Counted from the stretch's first letter, positions 10,327 through 18,473 are shown. The stretch: DNA of 64,000 nt from Cupriavidus basilensis OR16 (GCF_000243095.1 NZ_AHJE01000035.1:44992-108991); one strand, 5' to 3'. Translations and numbers: made by a program. Notes: generated by a model not told the origin, from the letters alone.

Positions 10327-11472
10327 TCAAGCCGGGGCTTGGGGCGCAGAGGCAGAAGCCATGGCCGCCTCGAGCGCGGGCAGGTTGCCCTCGCCGAAGC
10401 CATGGTAGTTGTCGCGTTGGACGATTTCGAAGAAGAACTCGCCGGCCTCGCGGCGGGCAAAGGCTTGCAGGAAGGCTTCGCGCGTGCCGTCGTCGCGCAG
10501 CGCCCCGTCCACCAGGATGCCATAGCGCCGCAAGGCTGCTAGATCCAGCCCGTGTCCCGGCACGCGCGCGTCCACGGTGTCGTAGTAGGCCGCGGGCGGC
10601 TCGACGAAGCGCACGCCGTTGCGCGCCAGCGCGGCTGCGCTGGCCACCAGGTCGTCGGTCGCCAGCGCAATGTGCTGGATGCCCTCGCCGTGATGCCCTG
10701 ACAGGTAGTGCTCCATCTGGTCGTGGCGTTGCGTGCCTTTCTCGTAGATCGGGATGCGAATCAGGCCGCAGGGCGAGAGCAGCACGCGGGAATCGCTCGC
10801 AACATGCCAGCCGGCATTGACCTCATGGATTTCCCGAAAGCCCAGCACCTTGCGATAAAAATCGAGCCATTCTTCCAGATGCCCGGGATCGACCGCCTGC
10901 GTCACGTGATCCACGCGGGCCAGGCCGGCGCCCGAAGGTGGCGCGGCAGTATCCGTGCCGGCATGCGCCAGCGAGCGGAAATCGACGTCGTAGATGGAGA
11001 TGTCGCCCACGTCGCCAGGGCGCCCCTCCTTGCCGCGCCAGCGGTCGATAAAGTAGATGATGGAGCGGCCGATGCCCTGGATAGCCGGAATGTTCAACTC
11101 CATGGGGCCAACCGTGCCGGCCTCGAACGGCCACGCACCGGCCTCGACCGCGCGCGCGAACGCCGTTGCGGCATCGTTCACGCGGATGCCGACCGCGCAG
11201 ATCGAGAGGCCATATTCGGAGGCATAGCGGGTGGCGAAGGAATCCGGCTCCGCGTCGACGATGAAATTCATCTCGCCCTGGCGGAACAGCTTCACGTCCT
11301 TGTGCCGGTGCTGGGCAATGGCATGAAAGCCGAAACGCTCGAAGGTACGCCCAAGCGCTGCGGGATCGGGGGACGCAAATTCGACGAACTCATAACCCAT
11401 GATGCCCAGCGGATTCTCCCAAGGCTGGAAATCGTCGGTGCGCGACGAAAAAACGTCTGCCGGTCGGCTCAT
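10327..11472 (-). CDS. hppD: 4-Hydroxyphenylpyruvate dioxygenase
   Basis: Converts 4-hydroxyphenylpyruvate to homogentisate, the second step of tyrosine breakdown, in the cytoplasm. The 381-residue protein has the two vicinal-oxygen-chelate halves of the family. The three iron ligands are visible: His189 (RVDHVTQAV), His267 (GIQHIALAT) and Glu349 (FFFEIVQRDNYHGFG). Length and start (ATG 11472 behind AAAGGAGCAG) fit bacterial HPPD. No homogentisate dioxygenase or tyrosine aminotransferase is in the window, so it appears to be a stand-alone gene next to the quinate island. Confidence 0.95.
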   Translation of the reverse strand: MSRPADVFSSRTDDFQPWENPLGIMGYEFVEFASPDPAALGRTFERFGFHAIAQHRHKDVKLFRQGEMNFIVDAEPDSFATRYASEYGLSICAVGIRVNDAATAFARAVEAGAWPFEAGTVGPMELNIPAIQGIGRSIIYFIDRWRGKEGRPGDVGDISIYDVDFRSLAHAGTDTAAPPSGAGLARVDHVTQAVDPGHLEEWLDFYRKVLGFREIHEVNAGWHVASDSRVLLSPCGLIRIPIYEKGTQRHDQMEHYLSGHHGEGIQHIALATDDLVASAAALARNGVRFVEPPAAYYDTVDARVPGHGLDLAALRRYGILVDGALRDDGTREAFLQAFARREAGEFFFEIVQRDNYHGFGEGNLPALEAAMASASAPQAPA

Positions 11473-11906
11473 GTCTGCTCCTTTTTATGTGGTCCGTGGT
11501 GGCTGCGGGTGTTAGCCATCATAGCAAGGGCCTTGGCTTCGCTCTAGCCCGGGCGCCGTGCCCCCCCCGCACCGCCGTGCCGGGGTGGGCACGGCGGCAG
11601 CCGAAGCCTAGCCGGCGTCCCGCGTGCCAACAATGGCAGCGCCCAGGCCTGCCACGCTATTCGTGCGCGAGCGCACGATGAACGCACAAATCAAGGGTAA
11701 ACCCTGATTTTCGGTGGCGCCCCGCTTGAGGAGCCTCATCCACGGGCAAACCCGAATTTCACACCATAAGCGCGCATATACGTGCGATTATCGCGCATGA
11801 TGCGGCTTGAATCTCTTGGTTCGCATCACGTCACCCCCTAAGCTTGCGCTAACCACAGCGCTTCCGCCTCGCGGGATAGACGGCAACACGGACCCCAGAC
11901 CCCACC
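11473..11906. other. Divergent intergenic region with several inverted repeats
   Basis: The region lies between hppD (leftward) and the shikimate/quinate dehydrogenase gene (rightward). It contains a perfect 8-bp inverted repeat TCGTGCGC/GCGCACGA at 11661-11678, an imperfect palindrome (AAATCAAGGGT-AAA-CCCTGATTT) at 11688-11710, and an IclR-type box at 11782-11796. No gene was seen. Confidence 0.55.
11782..11796 (+). promoter_or_regulatory. Candidate IclR-family (PcaR/QuiR-like) operator
   Basis: GTGCGATTATCGCGC contains the perfect palindrome GCGAT-T-ATCGC and resembles the PcaR/PobR-type box of IclR regulators. A near copy in reverse orientation lies at 18459-18473, beside the IclR gene itself. 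It is 110 bp upstream of the dehydrogenase start, consistent with pathway control. Confidence 0.5.
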
Positions 11907-12712
11907 ATGATCGACGGCAAGACCACCCTCATCGCGCACATCGGCTACCCCACCGAGTCCTTCAAGGCGCCAATGATCTACAACCCCTGGTTTGCACAGC
12001 GCGGCATCAATGCCGTGGTGGTGCCCATGGGACTGAAAGCCGAGCACTTCGCCGACGGCTTTCGCGCGCTGTTCCGGCTGACCAACCTGCGCGGCGCGCT
12101 CATCACCATGCCGCACAAGGTCTCCACCATGGCACTGGTGGACGCGCTCACCCCGACAGCCCGCATCGCCGGCGCCTGCAACGCGGTACTGCTGCGCGAT
12201 GACGGCACCTTGCTCGGCGATCAGTTCGATGGCGCGGGCTTCGTGCGCGGCATCCAGCGCAAAGGCTGCCAGTTGGAGGGCGCGTGGGTTCGGCCATCGC
12301 CGCGTCGCTGGCCGGCGCCGGCGTGACGCGGCTAGGCCTGTTCGATGCGCGCGACGCGTCGGCGCAGGCATTGGCCGCGCGGCTGCAGGCGCACTACCCG
12401 CAATTGCAGGTAAGCACAGGCTCGAACGATCCCGCCGGCTACCAGTTGGTGGTCAACGCCACGCCGCTGGGCATGAACGAGGCCGACCCCCTGCCCTTCG
12501 ATGTCAGCCGCATCGACCCGCAAGCCTGGGTGGGCGAGGTCGTGATGAAGACGGAGTACACGCCCCTGCTGCGCGCGGCGTTGGAGCGCGGCTGCCAGGT
12601 CCAGGTGGGCACGGACATGTTGTTCGAGATGATTCCCGCCTATCTCGAATTCTTTGGCTTTGGCACGGCCACGGCCGAAGAGCTGCGCGCCGTCGCCAGG
12701 CTCGCATACTGA
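11907..12712 (+). pseudogene. Shikimate/quinate 5-dehydrogenase (AroE family), interrupted
   Basis: The N-terminal substrate domain is clear (GYPTESFKAPMIYNPWF, LRGALITMPHK, AGACNAVLLR), and the C-terminal half resumes in another frame (GSAIAASLAGAG, VVNATPLGMNEADPLP, GTDMLFEMIPAYLEFFGF). Between GCQLEGA and GSAIAAS about 8-10 residues are missing and the frame shifts, at about 12279-12287. The lost piece is exactly the glycine-rich NAD(P)-binding loop (normally LVVGxGGVGSA). Without it the enzyme could not bind cofactor, so this is either a dead gene or a local assembly deletion. Context (MHS permease, dehydroshikimate dehydratase, IclR regulator) points to quinate/shikimate catabolism rather than biosynthesis. 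Confidence 0.8.
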
Positions 12713-13027
12713 ACACAGCATCGGGACGATTGAAAAGCCCGCGCTCCACGCGAAGCCGGATCTGCGTTGCCGTGCGCCTCTCTCCCGCGTGCGGGAGAGA
12801 GGCTGGGCGCTCGTTACACCTGCGTGCGAGACAACACCACGGGCTTCGCTTCAAGGGGCTCCTGGCTAATCCCCCCTACCCCTACCCTCTCGCCCCTGAC
12901 GGGCCTGAAGGGAGGGAGAGACAGCCAAGCCGCCGTCACGGCGCGCGGCTTTGGCCTGTGCATCAGGTTTGTCGGCGGTCTGAGCCAGGTACAAGCCTGG
13001 CTGTTTTGCCGTCTGACAAGCACCGCG
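12713..13027. other. Intergenic region with REP-like inverted repeats
   Basis: No gene is seen in these 315 bp. The region holds a perfect 12-bp inverted repeat at 12777-12802. A second pyrimidine-rich then purine-rich stretch at about 12889-12922 (CCCTCTCGCCCC ... GGGAGGGAGAG) also looks like a short interspersed repeat. Confidence 0.5.
12777..12802. repeat. Perfect 12-bp inverted repeat (REP-like or terminator hairpin)
   Basis: CCTCTCTCCCGC, a 2-nt centre, then GCGGGAGAGAGG. CTCTCCCGC/GCGGGAGAG hairpins are common intergenic repeats in beta- and gammaproteobacteria. It lies 65 bp after the dehydrogenase gene and could stop its transcript, although no T-run follows. Confidence 0.6.
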
Positions 13028-13425
13028 TTATCTGGCCGGCGCGCCCGCCAGTTTCGCGGCGATGAACTGCAGCGCCAGCCCGTACCCCTGGGTGCCGAAA
13101 CCCGCCATCACCGCCTCCGCGATATCCGACAGGTAGGAGTGGTGGCGGAACGCCTCGCGCTTGTGGACGTTCGAGATATGCACCTCGACGAAGGGGATGG
13201 CAACGCCGGCAAAGGCGTCGCGGATCGCCACGCTGGTGTGGGTGAACGCGCCCGGATTGATCAGGATAAAGCTGACACCCTCGGTGCGCGCCGCGTGGAT
13301 GCGATCGACGATGGCACCCTCTCCAGCTGGACGGCCTGCAGCCGCAGGTCGGCCTCGACATCGGCGAGCGTGGTCGAGCCGTAGATCTGCGGCTCGCGCG
13401 TGCCCAGCAGGTTCAGGTTGGGCCC
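13028..13425 (-). pseudogene. aroQ: Type II 3-dehydroquinate dehydratase (AroQ), broken
   Basis: AroQ reversibly dehydrates 3-dehydroquinate to 3-dehydroshikimate. Recognisable blocks are [22 protein letters not shown] (the first strand with the active-site loop), [29 protein letters not shown] and [21 protein letters not shown], then the normal C-terminus. Two defects are visible. No start codon precedes GPNLNLLG, because the frame runs straight back into a different gene at about 13426. About 12 residues including the conserved QSNHE are missing between LQAVQLE and EGAIVDR near 13325-13340, with a frame change. As sequenced it is non-functional. It fits the surrounding quinate-catabolism genes. 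Confidence 0.78.
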
Positions 13426-13630
13426 GCGCTGCGCGCAGCTTTGGCGATGGCTTCAGTCAGGCGCAGATTCTGCAGCCCGTCGTGCACGGTGACAAGGGGC
13501 ACGGCGGCGCCGCGGATCACGTCGCAGAAATGCGCGAGCTGGCCTGGAAAGGCTTGAACCCACAAGCGGTCCTGGTCGTGCGCATAGGTCTTGAGCCACA
13601 TGGGCTCAACGTCACCTTTCTGATAGCGCA
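13426..13630 (-). pseudogene. Gfo/Idh/MocA-family oxidoreductase, C-terminal remnant
   Basis: About 68 residues (RYQKGDVEPMWLKTYAHD, then QLAHFCDVIRGAAVPLV and [17 protein letters not shown]) match the C-terminal end of Gfo/Idh/MocA dehydrogenases. These include enzymes found in quinate/shikimate pathways. The NAD-binding N-terminus and the stop codon are both missing: upstream the frame becomes meaningless, and downstream it joins directly to AroQ text lacking its start. It therefore looks like the product of at least two deletions. It is presumably part of a former aroQ-linked operon transcribed leftward. Confidence 0.6.
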
Positions 13631-13750
13631 GACAACCCCAGCGAGGCCACCGCGCCCCTTGAACGGGCTCCGGATCCGGTCGCTCTTTGCAACGGATCGG
13701 GTGCCATCCCGCTGGTAGAAACCCGGCTTTTGGGCGTGCACCGCGCAATC

Positions 13751-13775
13751 TGCGCGAATAGCGCGCAAATTGCGC
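13751..13775. promoter_or_regulatory. Pair of candidate IclR-type boxes upstream of the MHS permease
   Basis: GCGCGAATAGCGCGC (13752-13766) and GCGCAAATTGCGC (13763-13775) are overlapping palindromes with the same GCGC..GCGC architecture as the boxes at 11782 and 18459. They lie 65-90 bp upstream of the permease start. Confidence 0.4.
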
Positions 13776-13839
13776 GAATTTGCCTTGTCTGCGGTCGAGG
13801 GATCGCTTAATTTCCAGGCAACAATGACTGGAGACGAAA

Positions 13840-15252
13840 TTGGCTACAACCCTCAATGACCGTGACCTACACGGCAAGCGCCAAACCAAGAAGGCGACCG
13901 CGAGCGGCTGGATCGGCTCGGCACTCGAATACTACGATTTCTTCATCTATGCGACGGCGGCGTCGCTGATCTTCCCCCAGATCTTCTTCCCCTCGGGCAA
14001 CCCCAAGGTCGCCATCGTTGCTTCGCTGGCAACCTACGGTGTCGGCTATATCGCCCGGCCCATCGGCGCCCTCTTCCTGGGCCACTGGGGCGACACCCAC
14101 GGGCGCAAGAACGTGCTGGTGCTGTGCATGTTCCTGATGGGCTTCTCGACCGTCGCAGTCGGCCTGCTGCCGACCTACGGCCAGGTCGGCATGCTCGCCC
14201 CGGTGCTCCTGGTTATCCTTCGCCTGATCCAGGGCTTCGCGGTCGCCGGTGAAATCTCCGGCGCCAGCTCGATGATCCTGGAGCACGCGCCGTTCGGGCG
14301 CCGCGGCTACTACGCCAGCTTCACGCTCCAGGGCGTGCAGGCCGGCCAGATCCTGGCCGCCGCGGTCTTCCTGCCGCTTGCGTACTACATGCCGTCGGAC
14401 GCGTTCAATGCCTGGGGCTGGCGCATTCCCTTCCTGCTGAGCGCCTTCGTGCTGGTGGCCGGCTTCGTCATCCGCCGTGAAGTCTCCGAGACGCCAGCGT
14501 TTGCCAAGGAAGCCAAGGCTGGCGAAGTGGTGCGTTCGCCCATCATCGAAGCCTTCAAGTTCAGCTGGCGCGACATGATCCGCGTGGTGTGCATGGCCCT
14601 GATGAACGTGATCCCGGTGGTGGCCACAATCTTCGGCGCGGCCTATGCGGTGCAGCCGGCGTACGGCATCGGCTTCGACAAGAGCCTTTACCTGTGGATT
14701 CCGGTGGCAGGCAATATCCTCGCGGTGCTGGTCATTCCGATTGTCGGCAACCTGTCCGACAAGATCGGCCGCAAGCCGCCGATCGTCGTCGGCGCGCTTG
14801 GCTCGGGGTTGTTGTCCTTCGTCTACCTCTACGCCATCAGCATCCATAACGTGCCGCTTGCCATCGTGGCATCGCTGCTGATGTGGGGCATCGCCTACCA
14901 AGGCTATAACGCGATTTTCCCGAGCTTCTACCCCGAGCTGTTCCCGACGCGCTCCCGCGTCTCGGCCATGGCCATCGCGCAGAATATCGGCACCGCCGTC
15001 ACCGCCTTGCTTCCCGCGCTGTTCGCCACCGTGGCGCCTCCGGGATCGGCCAATATCCCGCTGACGGTCGGCGCGATCACCTTCGCCGTGACGATCGTTG
15101 CGGCCCTGGCGGCCCTGAGTGCCCGGGAAACCCACCGCATCCGCATGAGCGAACTCGGCGAGCCCAACGCCGTTCCCATGGACAAGCAGGACTACGACCG
15201 GCTGCGCGCCGAGGCCATGGGCGAGGCAAAGCTGGCCCGCGCGGCCACCTGA
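13840..15252 (+). CDS. MHS-family MFS transporter, probable shikimate/quinate permease
   Basis: The 470-residue, 12-helix proton symporter has MHS-family marks: the long N-terminal SGWIGSALEYYDFFIYATAAS, GHWGDTHGRKNVLVL between helices 2 and 3, and RLIQGFAVAGEISGAS. The translation start is TTG at 13840, supported by GGAG six bases upstream. ShiA-like permeases of this family bring shikimate, dehydroshikimate or related acids into the cell. Position between AroQ and the dehydroshikimate dehydratase supports shikimate or quinate as substrate, but other aromatic or hydroaromatic acids are possible. A long hairpin follows the stop codon. Confidence 0.88.
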   Translation: MATTLNDRDLHGKRQTKKATASGWIGSALEYYDFFIYATAASLIFPQIFFPSGNPKVAIVASLATYGVGYIARPIGALFLGHWGDTHGRKNVLVLCMFLMGFSTVAVGLLPTYGQVGMLAPVLLVILRLIQGFAVAGEISGASSMILEHAPFGRRGYYASFTLQGVQAGQILAAAVFLPLAYYMPSDAFNAWGWRIPFLLSAFVLVAGFVIRREVSETPAFAKEAKAGEVVRSPIIEAFKFSWRDMIRVVCMALMNVIPVVATIFGAAYAVQPAYGIGFDKSLYLWIPVAGNILAVLVIPIVGNLSDKIGRKPPIVVGALGSGLLSFVYLYAISIHNVPLAIVASLLMWGIAYQGYNAIFPSFYPELFPTRSRVSAMAIAQNIGTAVTALLPALFATVAPPGSANIPLTVGAITFAVTIVAALAALSARETHRIRMSELGEPNAVPMDKQDYDRLRAEAMGEAKLARAAT

Positions 15253-15279
15253 ACGCAGCACGGCCTGGCTAGAGCGCAA

Positions 15280-15310
15280 AGAGCGCCGGTCCGCGGCGGA
15301 CCAGCGCTCT
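15280..15310 (+). terminator. Strong hairpin after the MHS permease
   Basis: AGAGCGC-C-GGTCCGC, one base, GCGGACC-A-GCGCTCT forms a 15-bp stem with a single C-A mismatch. It starts 28 bp after the permease stop. No clear T-run follows, so it may be a weak terminator or an RNA-protecting hairpin. Confidence 0.5.
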
Positions 15311-15369
15311 CTGAAGCCAGGTTCTCCCGCCGTCGCCCGTCACCCGTCACCTGCTTTCACCTGATGTCG

Positions 15370-15381
15370 GTGCGATCGCAC
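15370..15381. promoter_or_regulatory. Palindrome related to the IclR boxes, upstream of a porin gene
   Basis: GTGCGATCGCAC is a perfect 12-bp palindrome. It shares both half-sites (GTGCGAT/ATCGCAC) with the boxes at 11782 and 18459, but with overlapping arms. It lies 130 bp upstream of the porin start. Confidence 0.3.
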
Positions 15382-15463
15382 GCACCCAAGGGGTGCCCAT
15401 TTCCCCGAAAGCGCTGAAACACAAAAGCACGATTGAATGACGAGGCCCGTGCTTTAAAAAAAA

Positions 15464-15479
15464 TCAATATCCATATTGA
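15464..15479. promoter_or_regulatory. AT-rich palindrome in the porin leader
   Basis: TCAATATCCATATTGA is a 7-bp perfect inverted repeat with a 2-nt centre, 35 bp before the porin start codon, in an otherwise GC-rich region. It could be an operator or an RNA hairpin. Confidence 0.35.
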
Positions 15480-15513
15480 AATCCACATGAAAAGTATCTG
15501 GAGGAGTATCGAC

Positions 15514-16575
15514 ATGAACAAGAAAGCCGCCGCCCTGCTCGTTCTCGGGAGCGCCGCCCTGCCTGCATTCGCCCAGCAATCCGGCGTCACCCTGTATGGC
15601 CTCATCGACACCACCATCCGCTACGCCACCCACGCGAACGCCGCCGGCAACAGCAAGTGGGAAATGACCGATGGCGAACTCACCGGCAGCCGCTGGGGCC
15701 TGCGCGGCACCGAAGACCTCGGCAACAACCTGAAGGCCTTTTACATCCTCGAATCGGGTTTCAGCCCGGATACCGGCAGCAGCCAGCAAGGCGGCCGCCT
15801 GTTCGGGCGCACCGCGGTGATCGGCCTGGACGGCGATCTCGGCAAACTTGCGCTGGGCCGGCAATACACGCTCGCCCACGAAATCCTGTCCTCCTACGAG
15901 GCCATGGCCTTCGCCAACAACTCCATCGTCGGCTACCAGGGCGGCAACTACACCGGACTGCGCTACGACAACACCATCAAGTACATCAAGTCCTTCGGCG
16001 CGCTGCAGGCGGCGGCGGCCTATACCTTCGGCGAGGTGGCGGGCAGCATCAAGGCCAGCAACGCGGCCGCGGGCTCGCTGGTGTACAGCAGCGGCCCCAT
16101 CGAAGTGGGCACCGTCTACCAGGTCACGCACGATGTCTCCTCCGCCTTCTTCGGCGCCGTGCCGGCCGCGCAGGCCAGCAAGCAAACCGTGTGGGGCCTG
16201 GGGGGTACCTGGAAGGCTTCGCGCGCGCAGTATTACCTGGGCTATACCAACAACCGCCTGGATGTGGCCGACTACCGCAACAACGTAGGTTATATCGGCA
16301 CGCGCGTGAACATCACCGAGGCCTTCAGCTTTATCGGGACCTTCCAGTACGACTGGCTCAAGCATGCCGGCGAGAGCGGCAAGCGCATGACCACCGCGGG
16401 CATGCTGGACTACAACTTCAGCAAGCGTACCGACGTCTATGTGGCAGTGGATTACACCCACCTGAGCGGCGCCTGGATCCCGCTGAACAGCTCCCCGAAC
16501 TTCAACAACAGCGGCAATATGTTCGGCAACACGACCCGGCTGGGCTTCATGGCCGGCCTGCGCCATAAATTCTGA
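15514..16575 (+). CDS. Gram-negative porin (OmpC-like, Burkholderiales type)
   Basis: A 353-residue outer-membrane porin for small hydrophilic solutes. ATG 15514 is chosen because GGAGGAG lies 8 bases upstream and the product then begins with a good signal peptide (MNKKAAALLVLGSAALPAFA). The mature start QSGVTLYGLIDTTIRY and the phrase SRWGLRGTEDLGNNLKAFYILE are typical of betaproteobacterial porins, and the protein ends with the outer-membrane signature GLRHKF. The long AT-rich leader holds a palindrome at 15464. It lies between the permease and an AEC carrier of the same island. Confidence 0.92.
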   Translation: MNKKAAALLVLGSAALPAFAQQSGVTLYGLIDTTIRYATHANAAGNSKWEMTDGELTGSRWGLRGTEDLGNNLKAFYILESGFSPDTGSSQQGGRLFGRTAVIGLDGDLGKLALGRQYTLAHEILSSYEAMAFANNSIVGYQGGNYTGLRYDNTIKYIKSFGALQAAAAYTFGEVAGSIKASNAAAGSLVYSSGPIEVGTVYQVTHDVSSAFFGAVPAAQASKQTVWGLGGTWKASRAQYYLGYTNNRLDVADYRNNVGYIGTRVNITEAFSFIGTFQYDWLKHAGESGKRMTTAGMLDYNFSKRTDVYVAVDYTHLSGAWIPLNSSPNFNNSGNMFGNTTRLGFMAGLRHKF

Positions 16576-16610
16576 GGCGCGTAGCCAGACATAAGCAGGC
16601 AAGCAGATAA

Positions 16611-16646
16611 ACAGACAAGAATACAGACAAGAATACCGACAAGACT
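16611..16646 (+). repeat. 12-bp tandem repeat (3 copies) before the AEC start codon
   Basis: ACAGACAAGAAT occurs twice exactly (16611-16622, 16623-16634), and a third copy differs at two bases (16635-16646). The array ends 3 bp before the ATG and occupies the place of the ribosome-binding site. Confidence 0.7.
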
Positions 16647-16649
16647 CGC

Positions 16650-17609
16650 ATGTTCGATATCCTGGCGATCATCGCGCCAATCTACATCCTCATCCTGATC
16701 GGATTCGCGACGACCCGCGCCGGGCTGTTTGCCAAGGCCGACATGCGCGTCTTCGGGAAATTCGTGATCAACCTGGCATTGCCGGCGCTGCTATTTCGCG
16801 CGCTGTCGCAACGCCAGGTTGGCGAGATTCTCAACGTCAGCTACCTGCTTGCCTACTGCGTTGGATCATGGGCGGTGATCGGCCTGGGTTATGCCTGGTG
16901 CCGGCACGTCAGCCGGCTGAATCCGGCTACCAGCGCGTTCTATGCGATGGGCATGTCGTGTTCGAACAGCGGCTTCATCGGCTATCCCATCGTCCTGTTG
17001 ACGCTGGCGCCGGTGGCGGGCGTTTCGCTCGCGCTCAACATGACGGTGGAAAACCTGCTGGTGATTCCCTTCCTGCTCTTCATGGCGGAGCGTAAACAGG
17101 GCGGCGCCGGCCAGTGGCAAGCGTTGGGCAAAGCGCTGGCCCGGCTGATCTGCAACCCGCTGATCCTTGGCTTGCTCGCGGGGCTCGCGGTGTCGGTGCT
17201 TGGCTTGACAGTGCCCGCGCCGGTCACGCGCACCGTCGATACGCTGGCAACCGCCTGCAGTGCGCTCTCCCTCTTTGTCATCGGCGGAACGCTGGTCGGA
17301 CTGCCCATGGGTGGGCTCGGCTCGCGCATCGCGCCGATTGTCGTGGGCAAGCTGGTGCTGCATCCGTTGTGCGTTTTCCTGGCGATCACGACGCTGCCGA
17401 TGCTCGGGCTGCCCGCGATCGATCGCTCGCTTGGCGCGGCGGCCGTGCTGATGGCGGCCATGCCCATGATGGGCATCTACGCCACCCTGGGCCAGGCCTA
17501 CGGGCAGGAAGATTTCAGCGCGGTGACCTTGCTGATCACAACCATCGCTTCGTTCTTCACGCTGAGCGCCTTGCTCTTTTTGCTTGGCGCCTTTCACGCG
17601 CTCCCCTGA
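16650..17609 (+). CDS. AEC-family (auxin efflux carrier-like) transporter
   Basis: This 319-residue membrane protein has ten predicted helices in two halves and begins MFDILAIIAPIYILILIGF. The conserved GMSCSNSGFIGYPIVL segment and a late hydrophobic bundle are typical of the family, whose bacterial members include malonate and other dicarboxylate carriers. It follows the porin by 74 bp in the same direction and may share its transcript. A 12-bp tandem repeat lies directly before the ATG and no good Shine-Dalgarno sequence is seen. The substrate is unknown; an organic acid from the neighbouring quinate/shikimate route is plausible. Confidence 0.85.
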   Translation: MFDILAIIAPIYILILIGFATTRAGLFAKADMRVFGKFVINLALPALLFRALSQRQVGEILNVSYLLAYCVGSWAVIGLGYAWCRHVSRLNPATSAFYAMGMSCSNSGFIGYPIVLLTLAPVAGVSLALNMTVENLLVIPFLLFMAERKQGGAGQWQALGKALARLICNPLILGLLAGLAVSVLGLTVPAPVTRTVDTLATACSALSLFVIGGTLVGLPMGGLGSRIAPIVVGKLVLHPLCVFLAITTLPMLGLPAIDRSLGAAAVLMAAMPMMGIYATLGQAYGQEDFSAVTLLITTIASFFTLSALLFLLGAFHALP

Positions 17610-17651
17610 CACGCTTGCCGGGCGCAGTGGCGCCGGTCGGGCCAGCGAGCG

Positions 17652-18419
17652 TCAGAGCACCCGCATGATCGAGATCGCGGTGTCCTGCAGCACTTGCAGC
17701 ACGCGCTCCAGCGCCTGCTCGGCGGTCTCGGTGCCGATCTGCATATTGACGCTGAGCGCGGCGATCACCTTGCCGTGACGGTCCCGCAGCGGCACGGCCA
17801 CCCCCCGCACGCCGATCTGCAACTGTTGCTCGACCAGCGCATAGCCCTGGGCGCCGGCCTTCCTGACCTCCGTGAACAGGCGGTCGTGCTGCATGATGGT
17901 GTAAGGCGTGTAGGGCGTGAGCACGCAGTCCTCCAGCCAGGCCTTGACTTTATCCTCCGGCTCCGAGGCCAGCATCATCACGCCGGCCGACGCCAGTGGC
18001 GCCGGCACGCGCGCGCCCAGCACGAAGCCGGTACTCATGACCCGGCTGGTGCCGGTCCGGCAGATGAACACCAGCTCCCAGTCATCCAGCACGCTCAGGT
18101 AAGCCGGCTCGCCAACCGCGGCGGTGATCTGCTGCAGGAAAGGCTGCACCGTGCGCGGCAAACGGGCGGAGTCGAAATAGGACCAGCCCACTTTCAGCAC
18201 GCGCGGGCTAAGGCTAAACCGCGTGCCGTCGCTGGTGGTGTAGCCAAGGTGCTCCAGCGTCAACAGGTAGCGCCGCGCCGCGGTGCGCGTCAGGCCCGTC
18301 AGCTGGGCCGCCTGCGTGGGCGTCAGGCGCGGATGGTCGTTATCAAACGCCTCCAGGATCGCCAGGCCCTTCTCCAGCCCGGCAATCCAGTCGCGCCGGC
18401 TCAATGGTTCTTTATCCAT
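17652..18419 (-). CDS. IclR-family transcriptional regulator (PcaR/PobR subgroup)
   Basis: The 255-residue protein has an N-terminal winged helix (residues 15-70: LEKGLAILEAFDNDHPRLTPTQAAQLTGLTRTAARRYLLTLE) and the IclR effector domain, in which PcaR/PobR-type text is visible (LSPRVLKVGWSYFDS, ICRTGTSRVMSTGFVLGARVPA). Relatives are activators or repressors for protocatechuate, 4-hydroxybenzoate or quinate genes. It is transcribed away from the dehydroshikimate dehydratase gene, with the candidate operator 18459-18473 between them. It therefore probably controls itself and the quinate/shikimate genes, using a pathway intermediate as effector. Confidence 0.9.
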   Translation of the reverse strand: MDKEPLSRRDWIAGLEKGLAILEAFDNDHPRLTPTQAAQLTGLTRTAARRYLLTLEHLGYTTSDGTRFSLSPRVLKVGWSYFDSARLPRTVQPFLQQITAAVGEPAYLSVLDDWELVFICRTGTSRVMSTGFVLGARVPAPLASAGVMMLASEPEDKVKAWLEDCVLTPYTPYTIMQHDRLFTEVRKAGAQGYALVEQQLQIGVRGVAVPLRDRHGKVIAALSVNMQIGTETAEQALERVLQVLQDTAISIMRVL

Positions 18420-18458
18420 AGTGGAAACCCTAGTCCCGAGCGACAGTCGCTCGCATTG

Positions 18459-18473
18459 GCGCGATTATCGCAC
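18459..18473. promoter_or_regulatory. Candidate IclR operator in the iclR/dehydratase divergent region
   Basis: GCGCGATTATCGCAC is nearly the reverse complement of the box at 11782 and has the same GCGAT-T-ATCGC core. It is placed 40 bp upstream of the IclR start and 186 bp upstream of the divergent dehydratase start. Confidence 0.55.

Noticed and set aside
12777..12802. CRISPR-like repeat
   Set aside because: It is a single short hairpin without regularly spaced copies or cas genes.
13867..15279. 470-residue open frame antisense to the MHS permease
   Set aside because: Same length as the permease frame because of codon bias. It is rich in His, Gln and Arg and without membrane helices or motifs.
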